Below the pieces are notes generated by a model. The model worked only from the letters and a program-made list of their open reading frames with translations. It made no database searches and was not told the origin of the DNA. From Tetraselmis striata (lineage: Eukaryota; Chlorophyta; Chlorodendrophyceae; Chlorodendrales; Chlorodendraceae): 64,000 nucleotides of DNA. This document shows, piece after piece, positions 21,106 through 33,921 of this stretch (its first letter is position 1; every line of letters begins with the position of its first letter). Where the stretch lies: contig VCJN01003112.1 in the NCBI GenBank assembly GCA_006384855.1, positions 1 to 64,000 of the forward strand. The letters run 5' to 3'. Position numbers and translations under genes: made by a program.

Positions 21106-22745
21106 AACATTTTTGGATCTCCGTCTCAACACCGCCATCAACATACCATGCACTGACCACGTCTGCCCTACCCGCTTGGGCGCGCCGGTCCATTTGAGTA
21201 AGGCGAGTTGGGGCAAGCCCCATCCCGCGCAGCAAAGCAACTCGGGAGTGCGATACATTCGGGAGTGCAACAAAAAGGCAATGAGAGGGAGGCCAGACGC
21301 CAAAACCAAAATTTCCCATTCCCACTAAAATCCGGCGGGGCGCCGTGAAGGGAGTAGGGAGGGACTCCGCCCAGAATAAAGACAATTAAGTCAGACTACT
21401 CGGGTGTTGACGCAAAAAATCCCTACTAATAAAATCCGTAAACTCCGAAACCGCCGCCAACCCCAAATTGTGATGGTGATACCCCCACCGCGGGCACTCC
21501 ACCAACATATGTTCGATAGTCTCAGATTCACCTCCGCCACATGCGGGGCAGTGTTCAAGGCACCGCTCAGGCATGGCATGAATCCGGGCCAATCGGCGGG
21601 CGGTGGGAAATACTTGGGTGCTTAATTGTATCATAAAGTGCAGCCCGGTCACAACCACCGCGGGGACACCCGTACCGTACTAGAAACGGGTTTGACGCAA
21701 TAAACGCCAGGATATACATATCCCATGTGTTAGTACGGGCAAACGCTACCGACGATTCGTAATAAACGCGCCCACACCGATGCCTTTATCAGTTTGGCGG
21801 CCTCGTGCGCGGCTAGTCCACTCAATGATTCAAGTGGAAGGCGCGCCTCCTCAGCAAGCCTACGCTCGCCCTAGCTAGTCGACCTAACCACCGCACAGCC
21901 CCCGACGTCAAGCACGTGTTAGGGCGCGCCCGACCTGGCTGATATGCAAAATGGGTCATACATTATTGTGTTCTCGTCGTCGGATACTTTAAGAAACGCC
22001 CTAGCCCGTGCCGTGGCTGCTGTAGCCTCTATGGGCACAATATCCTATTCCCGCATCATCGGTGCACTGGCCACCCCAGGGGAGCTTTTACCCACCCCAG
22101 GTAGCAGTGCAAGCACTGGTTGAGTACGGTTTGTGATTTATTTGCGCCGCGCTAGTTCCCTGTAGTACTTCACACCCGTTAATTAAAACCGGTAATAATA
22201 AACATGGTTTTTTAGAAAATACATGCACATTATATGGATTATACCCCTTCGTCCACCGACTAATACCGAATCGAGCGCCTCAATGGCGCGCTTACCCTTA
22301 TTAACCCGGTCGACTACTATGTGCCGTATACGTAAATCCGAGTTAATGACCGTACTCAAATACCTATATTCATGTACAGCCGGTATACCAGTTCCCCCCC
22401 AAGCTGCCATAGGGCAGCTCGTTCGCGTAACGCGGTCTTGTCCGAATATCGGCATAGTGCCATCACCCCACACTCAAGTACCCCAAACCCCATAAAATGG
22501 CCCTCCGCCCATTGGGGAAAGTGATGGGCGAACATGGCATGCATGTTATCGAACGAGCCTGTGAAACCAACAGCGTCGTCCGCGTACATCTGCCTTCCCG
22601 CGAATGTGTCGGTGCACCTTGTCCATCACACCCTACTAGATGTTATTCCCCATCGAATATATACTGCCAATGATGTTGGACCGACAGAGGCAGCGGCATC
22701 TTGGCCCAAGGTACTGTTTGATTATGGCCCCAAACACGGGTAACC
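21106..22745 (-). pseudogene. Degenerate non-LTR retrotransposon (LINE) reverse transcriptase
   Basis: The minus strand carries the C-terminal half of a LINE-type ORF2 in several frames. At 22589-22578 is YADD, the reverse transcriptase catalytic box. It is followed by 'FGVLECGVM', and, after a frameshift, 'GIPAVHEYRYLSTVINSDL', the usual thumb-region Y-x-YLGxxI signature. A further shift gives a stretch before about 22140 that reads 'LLLPVLINGCEV'. The region then decays until 21661-21386, which ends the ORF with the zinc knuckle 'CPACGGGESETIEHMLVEC' (CCHC type, typical after LINE reverse transcriptases). At least three frame changes and stops make it inactive. No endonuclease domain is visible upstream. 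Confidence 0.85.
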
Positions 22746-25700
22746 GAGCCGCCCTATGCTAGGCGGATCGCAGCCACTGGCTATGCGGTACTGTAGCACC
22801 GAAGCTCGGGATGAGCTAGCTGAGGCATGAAAGGATGACGGAGGGTTGACACTGGTTGGGTTCGGGGATTCTGCCCAATATCCCATGAAGGCTCACTGTA
22901 CTTGAGCGGATAGACAACCAGATACGCGACCACTGCTGCGTATGATTAAGCTCATGCATGACCGGCCGCCTCTGCGTGCTTCACAGTAAGCCGCGCCCCC
23001 TTGAACAAAAGGAAAACAAAAACATCAGTCATCAGGACGAAGCGGAGTTGCTGAACGTGTAGGGGCAGGCCCCACCGCTGCATGATGGATGATGGGAGTA
23101 CGAGGGGCAGCTGCAGCATGCGGCGAGGTGATGCAAGGAACAATTTGTAACTGCAACACTCAGGCTACTGCCGGCCATGGACAATTGATCGAGCATGGCC
23201 CCTTCTGCTGGCTTAGCACCAAAACCTCCTCACGCTATGTTGCTGCCGTTGACCCTCAGACAAGGCGTCATTTATTGGTGTGGGATTCGGTGTGGGATTG
23301 GGTCGAGCACCATGCAGCACACAACGTGGCGGTTATGAACCAGGATGTTCCATGTGGTAGCTGAGCCGGCCAAACTGCGCGCCAATGACTGTTCCTCGTG
23401 CGCCGCGCCGACACGATGGATGCGATGTAGGTCCCACTACTAGGCAACACTATGGTCAACATCGCTGGCCACCGCTGGATATGATGCCCCCCCCCCATAT
23501 GACGACATGATGCAACGCTGCAGATGCTAGCACCCGGCCAATCCGGCCAACAACGCGGCCTAGCGGTGACCACTGCTGATAAATAATGCGATATCACAAT
23601 CATGTGGTATCGCGCGCCAGCTGGGAGGGCGGTGCGGTGTCAAGCCGACCGCTGCAGCCCATAAAGAAGGCACGTCACGACCAGTGCTCTGGCCTCTGGC
23701 AGGATACAGGGGGCATGGCATTGCATGCCATGAAAATGACATAACGCAATGCGTAGTGGCAGAGACAGCCAAGCACCCGATAAGCGGCAGAATGTGAGCC
23801 CCTGCCTGCCATTTGCCGGGGTTGCTGATGAGTGGCTGTAAATCTTGGACATGCGGAGCGTCATGATGTGCCCCCAGCGATGTACGTGGGCAGCAAGCGT
23901 TGTGCATGGGTGTGTCGCAAATAAGCATGCTACCCATCGACCAGGACGACACCGGTCTCTAGTTAGTTTGCTTGGAGCATGATCACCTTATGGAAGTGTT
24001 TCAACCATGAGGCCGCTACCATGAGGCCGGTTGCACAGGGATAATTCCAAATACTGTGCCTGGTTCCGCTGCCTCAGACTGCGACCGCAATCTGTCAAAT
24101 CCTGTCAAACCTGTTGCGAATGTAGGACGCGAGGCCAGTTGCTCCCGCCACAAGCAAGCTATGTATGTGCTGCCGTAGCTCTTCCAGATGAGTGTACTAT
24201 TTCCTCTGGTGCGGCAGGGGGTGCTCAAGTTGCTTCCGACGAGGTGAACTCAGTCATGGGCTGCTAACCTTGGGTTGGTATGCTGCCCATCCAGCCGTGG
24301 CAGACTGGCACTTAAATGCAGACTGCGCGAGAAGCCCTGGCGGTGATGGTGCTCCCGTGCCCGCGGCAACGCGCTAGTCGGTATCACGTTTGCACAGCGA
24401 ATCGAAAGTGACATGAGCGGCAATTTCAGTTCAAAAAATGAAGGTATGAGCTGCATCATAGCTTCTCGTCACATAAATGGCAAGCTATGTCGCACGCTGC
24501 TCCTTTGCCGCCGGAAGTCGGGCTGATAAATCTCAGACAAACTTATGTGGGGGCTTGCAAAGATGATGCGCGCAGTGCGAGCCTGCCTCCGGAGATTTTG
24601 CGTGGAGCTTCCGCGCGAGCGGCGCTATCTGCAAAAAATGTCGCCACGCTAATGGGATCAAGTTTGAATTATATACAATTTTTACCCAAGGCAAGGCGAA
24701 GCGGAGCAATCTATGCGCGCATTGATGAAGATGCAGCGCATGGGCGGGTGGAGCGCGGAACAGATATACTGTCGCTGATATCCAGCAAGCCGCGATCCCT
24801 CAGACGCGTCCGGGGTGTGTGTTTGATCTATCACTGTGGCAGTAAGGTTCCACGCGCTACTCCTATCATGGGAGGTTGTGGATAGGTGACTGCCCTCCGA
24901 CTCCAACTTATGGCGGGAACGTGGTCATCAAGCTATGTATCCGCCACAGCAACCACTGTTGCTGCAGCTGCTTTTGCCGCCGTAATGCACATATATGGCT
25001 TCCGTGCGGCGAGAATTCTGCCGCAGCACTGTGCGGCATCGCCGACGCCGCTGCAGTCCGGCACTGAGTTTGTCGGCGCTGTGGTGGATGTGGGCTTACG
25101 GAACCACAGCCGCTGGCTGGGGTGCCAGCAATTTGGAATGGCTATGTGTTGGACCCTCGCCGCGAGGCCGGCCTTCCAGCAAGTAGCCCCCCCCATGCGT
25201 GGCATGGCAGTCAGCGGAGAGCGTGACCAGTTTTGCAATGCGTTGGGACGCCGTTATCATGCTTGTCGGAGACAGTGTATGCGGCGAAACCTCGAGGGGC
25301 TAGCGTGAGGTTGAGCTGTTGCGCACCATAGAACACCACACAGCTACTTTAAGGTTGTCTCGGCGGGGGCAGTGCAGATACACTGTGGCTGAGGCTCAGC
25401 TATGGCTGCCTTGTAGCTATGGCTGCCCTGAGGCTCAGGTATGGATGTAAACAACGCGCCACCATACTGTTTAGATACACACGCGCATAGGCCCTGGGCA
25501 TCGCGGCTGCGTAGGCGTCACATACATGTGGTGAAGGTGCTGGGCGCAGATGGTGCTGCCGCCACTGCTGAGGGCGAGCTACCCGTACCTGCATGATGCA
25601 TCCGGCGCAGGGCTGCACCACTGTATGCAGGCATGTCATGCGTGGGTAGTCACTGCACCGGGTGCCCTTGTTGTCACTGCTTGCGTACCAGCAATGGGCA

Positions 25701-27854
25701 ATCAAGAGCCGGTAGATTGCGGGCGCATGGCAACTGCCTAGACGAGGCCGCCACGCCTTATGATTTGCACTGGGCCGACTAGCAGAAGCCCTGCACAGCG
25801 CCGGCGTTGCATGCTTTTCCGCCATTGTTATGCGTGCAACTGCATGCGAGTGTCGCGCCGCCACCGCAACATGGAAACATACCCACACTAACGATGTGGC
25901 GGAGCGAATTCACATTGAGCTGCCGCTTCATGCAGAGCGTTCCAGCACCGCCGCAGTCGGAGCTGCCGCAACTCTTACATGTCAGGCGTGCCAATGTCAA
26001 AGCTACTGAGTACGCCCCGCTTCCACCTCTAGGGATACAAGCCGTTGCGCGCGCTGGTGATTCCTTAGTATGGGCGCGGTGTGGGGCTGCCCACATGGCT
26101 GGCGCTGATTCCCGGCGGCTACACCTGGGCTGGCATGTTGCAAGGTGCTGCAATATGCCCTGCAGGCAAGCCACTTCCCATCTTCCGCAGTCAAGCGGGC
26201 TGGCGGCAGTACATCACCATGCTGACCGTTGCGCCGGCATCGGCACGCGTAGGGCCAGAACATCTACATGAGAATAATGGCGCGATAAATCACATGAGTG
26301 TGATAGGCCAGGCTGATGGCGACTGAGCCAGTCAAGGCAGCATCAGCTTGGCGGACCAATGAAGGCGCTGCCGGAGGTTGGGCAAGCTGCTTCCACCGCT
26401 GGTGGTGTCTGTACATCTCAGTGAGCGTGATTATTGAATGTTATTCCCGGCTTCCCGCCGGCGCCGTCATTCGCCGCTGAGACCCCCTCTAAGGGTGGCA
26501 AGTGACGGGATTGCCAAAACCATTATGACGAGGCTATAGTGCCGCTGGTGTGAGAGGGCTGAGGTAGAGCGAGGTGTCATCAATGGCAATGGATGGGTGG
26601 CTCGGGGCAGACGTGCGGAATGCACCCAAGAAATGCCCTGGGGCTTCGAGGGCCCACCAGCCGCGTCAGTGTCATGTTTCCAAATGGGTGGCTGACGTGA
26701 GGTTGCTTCCCTCATGGATGGACCTGCTACACCGACCTCGGTTCTCCGATGCATCGGGGTGAGTCCATTTACAAGATCCCAGTTTTAGCTAGGCCCATGC
26801 TGTCCTATGATATGATCATCTCTACTGGAACCCCGCGAGTGCCCCATGATGATAAACATAAAACTGCAAAACGGGAGTTACGCAACCATCCACCTCGACG
26901 GCGAGAAGCCATGGCCCGGCGAGCAGAGCGGAGACTGCCGTGCTGTGATGAACCTGCATGCTACACATCACCACAGTTGCCCAACCTTGGGGTCGCGATT
27001 TCGTGGATGCATCTTCACGATTATTGAATGTGCCGCGCTGATCTGTCAGGATATTTGAGTGCTGGATGTTCTCCCACAGGATGTGCCCCACTAGGCTGAA
27101 TTCGTAATTGCAAACTGGCTTGGATTAATATTCGTGATCATTGGCGGCATCACTGTATGGGGTTAGCGCTAAGCCGTAGGTGAGCTATTCCAACCTGTGG
27201 CCCATGCGGGAGGTCACACTCTCGAGAGATGGTCATCAATTGGCCAAAATATGTTCCCTGCACGTATAATGGTCCGCTGCTGATGCTTTGTAACAATGTA
27301 TAGTGCCGGCACGACGCAGCGACACCTCAGCCGGGGCGTCAATGCCTAGTCTTCCACGGATATCACTGATGAGTTAGACCGGTTTATTAATTTGTCCCTA
27401 AATCTATATCAAGGGCGCGGGATCTTAAAGTGTATAGTACCTGTTAAAAACAGGTCCAGCCAATAAAGTGCCCTAAGCCATAACGACCATTCTCGCACCC
27501 TAATTATGCATGCATGTTGCTGTCCAGGCACGCGCCTAGCTGTCATCATTTCAGAGCACAATGTACTAGCGTGCTGTGTCATGCTTTTGAAATGAGCCCT
27601 ATTTAAGATTGTCCGGTCAAATAACGTACCATTCTTGACTACTCGTACCGGTACCATACCGTACTGATTTATAAGCCCTAAACCCTACACCTGCTGTACG
27701 TCAATGTTTTACCGTACTGGTACGGGTACTGATATGCTGCTGGTGCAGTCATCGCCGTTTCGCGTGGCGACGCTTCGTTCGTCATTTATTTTTGTGGCCG
27801 TAGTCTGCTGGGTGTAGCGACGACTAGCGACTACTCTATCAGGAAATCCCTGTC
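22746..27854. other. 5-kb stretch without recognisable genes
   Basis: Many short frames exist on both strands, but none shows a family motif, a splice-linked continuation or codon-like regularity. CATG- and GCATGC-rich words are frequent. I found no repeat shared with the rest of the window apart from family B at its right edge. It may be old decayed transposon sequence. Confidence 0.4.
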
Positions 27855-27945
27855 GTTGTTTTTTTTTCGCCCCGGGGACAGGACTGGCACCAGTGAAACC
27901 CTTGCAGCGTCTCTACGACGGCCGTTTAGGCAGCAATCCCTTGTC
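27855..27945 (+). mobile_element. Repeat family B, short copy
   Basis: Begins with a T run and CGCCCCGGGGACAGGACTGG, then AGTGAAACCCTTGCAGCGTC and GGCAGC. It is the 3' tip only, in the orientation of the 20.9-kb and 46.5-kb copies. Confidence 0.75.
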
Positions 27946-28142
27946 GTATTGCCAGCCACCATCGGCCAAGCGGGGTTGTGCTGCGCCGAGTATCGAAGGC
28001 AGGCGCCGACTCACTCGAGGACGAGCCGCAGAAACTAAGAGGATACAAACGCGTGGGGGGCCCAGGTGACAGGTGTGCGCCGCGTTCACCGAGAGGGGGG
28101 AAAGGGTGGGGTGGGAGGGGGCGGGGGGCGGGGTTTTTTTTT

Positions 28143-28313
28143 GGGGGGGGGGGGGGGGGGGGGCGCTATCGCGAGTGGGCGCAGTCCGGTAATCGGTCGA
28201 CGATCGCAGAGGACCAGCGCGCTTTGCGCTTCAGTGGAAGGAGCAGACACCGGAGCACTGGCGAGCCCCTCTGGGGCCGGAAAGAGTGGATGTTTCCTCG
28301 TATTGCAGCCACT

Positions 28314-28344
<31 letters not shown>
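28143..28344. repeat. Two long G runs upstream of the phospholipase gene
   Basis: G21 at 28143-28163 and G30 at 28315-28344 lie 370-570 bases upstream of the start codon, on the coding strand. Runs of this length can form G-quadruplexes. Whether they belong to the promoter, the 5' leader or neither cannot be told. Confidence 0.9.
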
Positions 28345-28345
<1 letters not shown>

Positions 28346-28711
28346 CACACGCTGCACCCCGGTGGGTGCCCGGGCATGGATCGGCGCCTCTATCCGGCGA
28401 GGCGCGAAATTTTACCGCAGCGTCGAAGCGCTGCACGCCCGCTTGGGGGAGAGAGGCCTTCACGCAAGCGATGGTTGGAGGGACAGGGGAAAGAGGGCCG
28501 CTGTGGCCGCGCACCCCTAGCTTGGCTGTTGCCCGCTTGGAGCTTATCCCTCTCTTTCTCACCCGCCCTTTCCGTCCGCCCCCTTCTTATGTATCGGCTA
28601 TCCCTGTGCGGGTGTGTGCCCAGGCAGGAAGCTTTTGGGAGGTGGCAGAGGTAGGCAACCCCAGGGACAGCCGGCAGGGCGAGCGGAGGCCCGCCTACTC
28701 GCAGCGCCAAG

Positions 28712-31700
28712 ATGTCCTTCTTCAGCGGCTCCTTTGGCGGCTCGCGGAAGGGTTTGTTCGGCGGCACACCCGACTCCTTCCGGCTCGCGCTGGTCTACCA
28801 GGCGCGCGACACCCGTCAGGAGGCAGGCACCGCGTCGGAGCTGCGGGCCACCGCGCAGGAGGCCGCGGCACCGGGCAGCGCGAGCGGCGTGGGGGCAGAC
28901 GAGGAGCAGGCGGGCAGCCGGGTGTCTGCGGGCGCGCAGCTGCTGTCGCCCGGCGGCAGCACGGTCAACGTGGACTGGACGGCCGACGACAGCGAGGGCG
29001 AGGTGCTGGAGCGCCTGAAGGACGTGCAGCGCGCGGTGGTCAGCATCGCAAGCAAGGTGCGCCCTGCCCCCTTTGACCTGCTCTGCGGGGACGGAGGCGC
29101 GTGGGGATGGCAGGGACGCGCCCGTAGTGCCGACCTCCGTTTACTCAGCAGCGGATCCCCGCGCGCCCCCCGACCTGGCCCCCATGCCCTGCAGGAGGTG
29201 GTGCACCTCCGCACGCAGATGCTGCAGCCGGAGGACAAAGTCCAGGCGGACATAGTGACCGCATCTCACTGGGAGAAGGTGCCCCCACCCTCCTGCCGCT
29301 CGCCGCGTCCTTCATGTGTGCGCAATCCCGTGCCCAAACGGCGCAATGCATGCAACCGCATTAGGTGCCAGGCGTGCGGGGCGCTGGGACAGGGCCGGGC
29401 GGGGGCAATGAGTGCCCGCAGTCAGCGGGTGCATGCGTGATTGCCGACACGCTGCTGCTTCTGCGCGCGCTCAGGATGTGCGTGCCTGGCTGGAGGTGGA
29501 GACGGTGGTGCCTCACCTGCGCGCCATCACGGTGGGTGCATCCCAGAGCATGGCCCAAGGCGGAGAAGGGGGGGGGGGGGGGGGGGGGGGGCTTAAGGTG
29601 GTCCTCCTTACGAGTGCTGTGGCGTTTGATTGGATTAACGAGGCGCCTTCGAGTCGGAGATTCTGTGCGATATTTGTGGTGTGTTCCGATATAGATTTCC
29701 AGATGGATATAGTTTTCAGTCTTTGCGGGAGGGGGGGGGGAGTCAAGAACAAAGATATACAGCCGAACAAACTGTGGGTGCGTCATGTGCATGCGTGTGT
29801 GTTTGTCCTTTTCATCTGTGGGTGTGGGTGTGGGTGTGGGTGCATGCAGAGGGGGGGGGGGGGTGGGGGGGGGGGGTATTTCTCGATGGGCGCTTGGACT
29901 GCTCAGGCAGGGTTTGCTGAGCGCGCACTCGCGTACGGGCCGCCTCAACAGGCATCCCGCTTGTCGGCCTCCGGGGCAGCGCCGCCCCGACTGCTGGCCA
30001 GCCTTCTAGAGGTGTGCCCCGTCGAGAAGGTGGTGACCATCAACTGCTGCGAGGGGATGAGCAACATCTGGTGCGTGCAGCTCTTCCCCCCCCCCCCCCC
30101 CCCCCCCTCCAGTCTCCTCCGCTTTCCGGCCGGCAAGGTGCGTACCACCATCTGGCCCCTGGGGTGAGCGCCGAGTCGTGTGGGGCTGTGGCAGGGAGGT
30201 CGCACTGCCCCGCTGGGCAACGCTGCAGCAGCTGGACCTCAGCGCCTGCGCGCTCACTTCATTGCCGCCAAGCATCGGCAAGCTCCGGACCCTCCGGGAG
30301 CTGCGGCTAAACGGCAACAGACTCTCGGCAGTGCCCAAGGAGCTGGGCCGGTGTGCCCCCCCTCTCCCTTCTTCTCTATGCCACGCTGCCCCGGCTGACG
30401 CCTGGCATTTGTTTCCAAATCGAGCCATCATGAGCTACCCGCCCCGTGGCGGCGCAGGCTCACGGCGCTGGAGGTGCTCACCGTGGACGACAACCAGCTG
30501 GCCGGGCTTCCCGGCGAGCTGCGCCTGTGCAGCAGCCTGCGCCACCTGTCGCTGGAGGGCAACAAGCTTGTCGCGCCCGTGCTGGACCTGCGGTGCGTGC
30601 TGCCCTCCGCGCCATGTCCGGGGCGCATGCTGATTGAGTTCCAGAGGAATGCAGCTTTTCCTTCTTCAGGATGGAGTCCACAGCATGGTTGCAGTGGATT
30701 GTCCTCCCCCTCCCCCCAAAGTAGTCCCATGTGCGGGTGTTGCTCTGGCGCAGGGCGCTGACGTGCCTGGAGGTGCTGCGGCTACACGGCAACCCGCTGG
30801 AGTACCTGCCGGAGCTGTCCCCTGCGCACAGCCTGCGGCGGCTGACGCTCGCCAACGTGCGCATCACCGCGGACGCCGCGATGGACGACATCCAGGTGTC
30901 GGTGACGGGCGCGGGCGCCAACGCCGCGAAAAACGCCAAGTTGGTGCTGCCGCTTTTCCAGCTGCTGTTCCGCCGCTCCTCCTGCCAGCATCCGCTGCTG
31001 GCCGGCGCCATCGGCACACTGGCGGAGGGGGATTACTGCAGCGTGATCGCGCAAGAGCCGGGGGCTGTCCAGCAGGTGCGCCGGCCCTCCCAATCACCTC
31101 CCCCCTGTGGCATCGGCAACGCGCGTGCGGCATAGCGTGGCGTACAGTGTCTTTCTGCACACTGGTCGAGCAGGTACATAGCTGCGCATGATGAAGGGCG
31201 CAATCATGTGAACCTGTACTCTTATCTCCCTCGACGCAACATAATGCAACTCGCGATCCGGGCAGGTTGTCCTCATGGCGCTGAGCGACAGCGAGCTGGT
31301 GGCGCGCCACGCATGTCGCACGCTTGCTCTTCTGGGCAGCGCCGACGCGGCGACCGTGAAGAAGCTGCTGCACAGCGACATCCTCCAGGTGCGCCGCAGA
31401 GGGCTGCCGAGCTGGCTGGCTGGCAGAGGGCGCCGCGCATGCGGCTGACGTGCGGCCGGGACGGCGCGGGGGCGCAGGCAATGCTGACGCTGATGGACAC
31501 CGTCGGGAATACGCCCATCACGCTGGCGTCCCTGCGCGTCGTGGCCAACATGGCTTTCACCAATGAGGCGGCTGCACGGGAGCTGCTCGTGCCGGAGCTG
31601 CTGGAGCGCTTGCTGGTGCTCATACAGCACGACACCACGGAGGTGCAGGTGGGGCAAGCCCCCCCCCCCCCCCCCCCCTCCCCCCCCCCCCCCCGCCCCC

Positions 31701-33030
31701 CCGCCCATCCTCGCCGCAAGGGGCGCGCGCGGACCTCCTCTTGCTGACGCTGATGCTTTGCCCTGGCCTGTGCCTGTGTGCAGGCTCTGGCACTCCAAGC
31801 GCTCGGTAACCTGGCCTTTGCGGAGAGCAACCGCCCCAAGATCACGCAGTGCGCCGGGATGCTGAAGCTGCTGGCTGGCTTGGCCTCCAGCGGCCGACCT
31901 GTCCCTCGGCGCCGCCCACGGGAAACCCCGAATGTGGAGCCCACTCTCTCGTTCTTGCTGACAGCACGCCCCTCACTGCTTGTCGTTTGCAATGTCTTGC
32001 ATGCCGCATGAGTCACTCACCCCCCCCCCCCCCCCTCTCCCCCCCCACAACCCCCGCAATCCCCCCATTGCCAGCCTCCGCCAGCAGCGGACACCGTTGC
32101 GGACAGCGCCCTGCGCGCTCTGGCCATCCTGGGCGAAAATGCCGAGGTGGAGAGCGCCCGCTTCCCCCTGCCACACCATAGCGGCCGGCAAGCGTGGGGC
32201 TGGCCGCCCAGCCGCATAGTTCAGCTGCCCCTCTGCGGTGCGCCGTCTGAGGTTGGCGTGCCGGATCGCGGCAGGTGCACCGCTGCCTTGGGAAGCCGCC
32301 GCTGGGCTCGCGCCGAGGGCTGAGGATCCTGTCCATGGACGGCGGCGGCATGCGCGGCATCGTTACCGTGCGCATGCTGAAGGAGTTGGAGGTGAGGAGG
32401 TGGCTGCTTACGGGAGGGAAGCGTTTGGTCGGCAAGTTTTCAGAGGAGAAAGAAGCTAGAGGCGGCACAGCGTCTGATACTGTGTGTGACTGGCCGCCAG
32501 GCGCGCACTGGGCGCAGCGTGTATGAGATGTTCGACTTGATCGGGGGCACCTCCACGGGTGGCATCCTCGCCACCGCGCTGGGGGTGAAGGACTACACCC
32601 TCACGCAGTGCGACGCCATGTACTCGAACCTTGGCCACAAGGTCAGCCGCCCGCGTTTCCGATGCCTCTCCGCACTGCCCCGTAGTCGTGTCCACACTGC
32701 AATCCAACCCCTCACATGTATTCCTTTGTTTAGTGTATTTCCCGTCCGTCTTCTCTTGTTACTATTGTATATGTTCATATATACTGCGGTACATGCATCA
32801 TGTGTGTGTGAGATTTATAAGCAAATTTTCCAATAAAAAATTGCATGCCGAAACGGAGAAGCTGAAGGCGGCCATTAAGCTGGGATTCCTGCATTACGAG
32901 CAGCTCGCCGAGAATCGCGTCACAGTGATTTGAAGCACTGTTGTGTGTCTCAGCGCGTGCGCCGCTATTTGTATACAGCCCTAAGAATTGGCGCCCAATG
33001 GAGAAGCCCGCCATGACATCCACGCAATCA

Positions 33031-33095
<65 letters not shown>

Positions 33096-33865
33096 CTCTA
33101 TGCGTCTGCCTCTGCGGCAATTGTATATGTCTGTACGGGTGTGGTGTCGCCGGCAACTTTAAGGGGTGAGGGAGGGATATGCATAACACTTGGTCATCGC
33201 TTGGTAACCCACTACGGTTATCAACTGGAGACTCAGTGGACTTCTGGGGCACTCAACACCCTCACTTCAAACAGTCGTTTTGGCCTTTTGAGGTGTTTTG
33301 AGCCACTTTCTATTCCAACTCACCGACATTTGTAGTTTAATTGTCCAAGTGGCCACAGTTTGGGCAATTTGTGGTGTAGTGATTACCCGGGTATTACGCT
33401 CGACTAAACAAATTGGTGGCTTCGAGATAATAATGAGAAGCTGGTCGTATTGGCATGCCATGGCGCCATTACGTATTTGGCCTTGGCGCTTGATAGCCTT
33501 TCAAAAGAATAATTCGTACTACCATAGCATACTGCTTGTATGGCGTGTGTAAAGGATCCGTTATGGCCATGCGACATATATATATGTATATACGTGATAC
33601 ATATATATAATCCATATGATACATATCCGTATGATATATATCCGACATATATTTGACATGATACATATATGAAAGCAGGCCTTTTGCCCGGGGAGCGGTG
33701 CCATGCCATGCCGCATCCCATGTTGCATCTCGACTCATATGGCTTGAAGTAGATGGCCCCCAATGCACCACGACCAAGGTCCCCAAGGTGGCCTCAAACC
33801 GGTCCACTGCCTTGGCGGCTGAGTGCTTTCTAGCCGACTATTCGTGGCTGGCTGCTAGTCCTTAG

Positions 33866-33921
<56 letters not shown>

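Noticed and set aside
22746-27854. Possible genes in the 5-kb gap
   Set aside because: Every frame over 100 codons was read on both strands; none showed motifs, consistent codon character or splice continuity.
28066-29076. 336-codon plus frame across the two G runs upstream of the phospholipase
   Set aside because: It overlaps the phospholipase first exon in another frame, is mostly poly-glycine and low-complexity, and lacks family signal. The exon starting at 28712 has clear pPLA-I homology.
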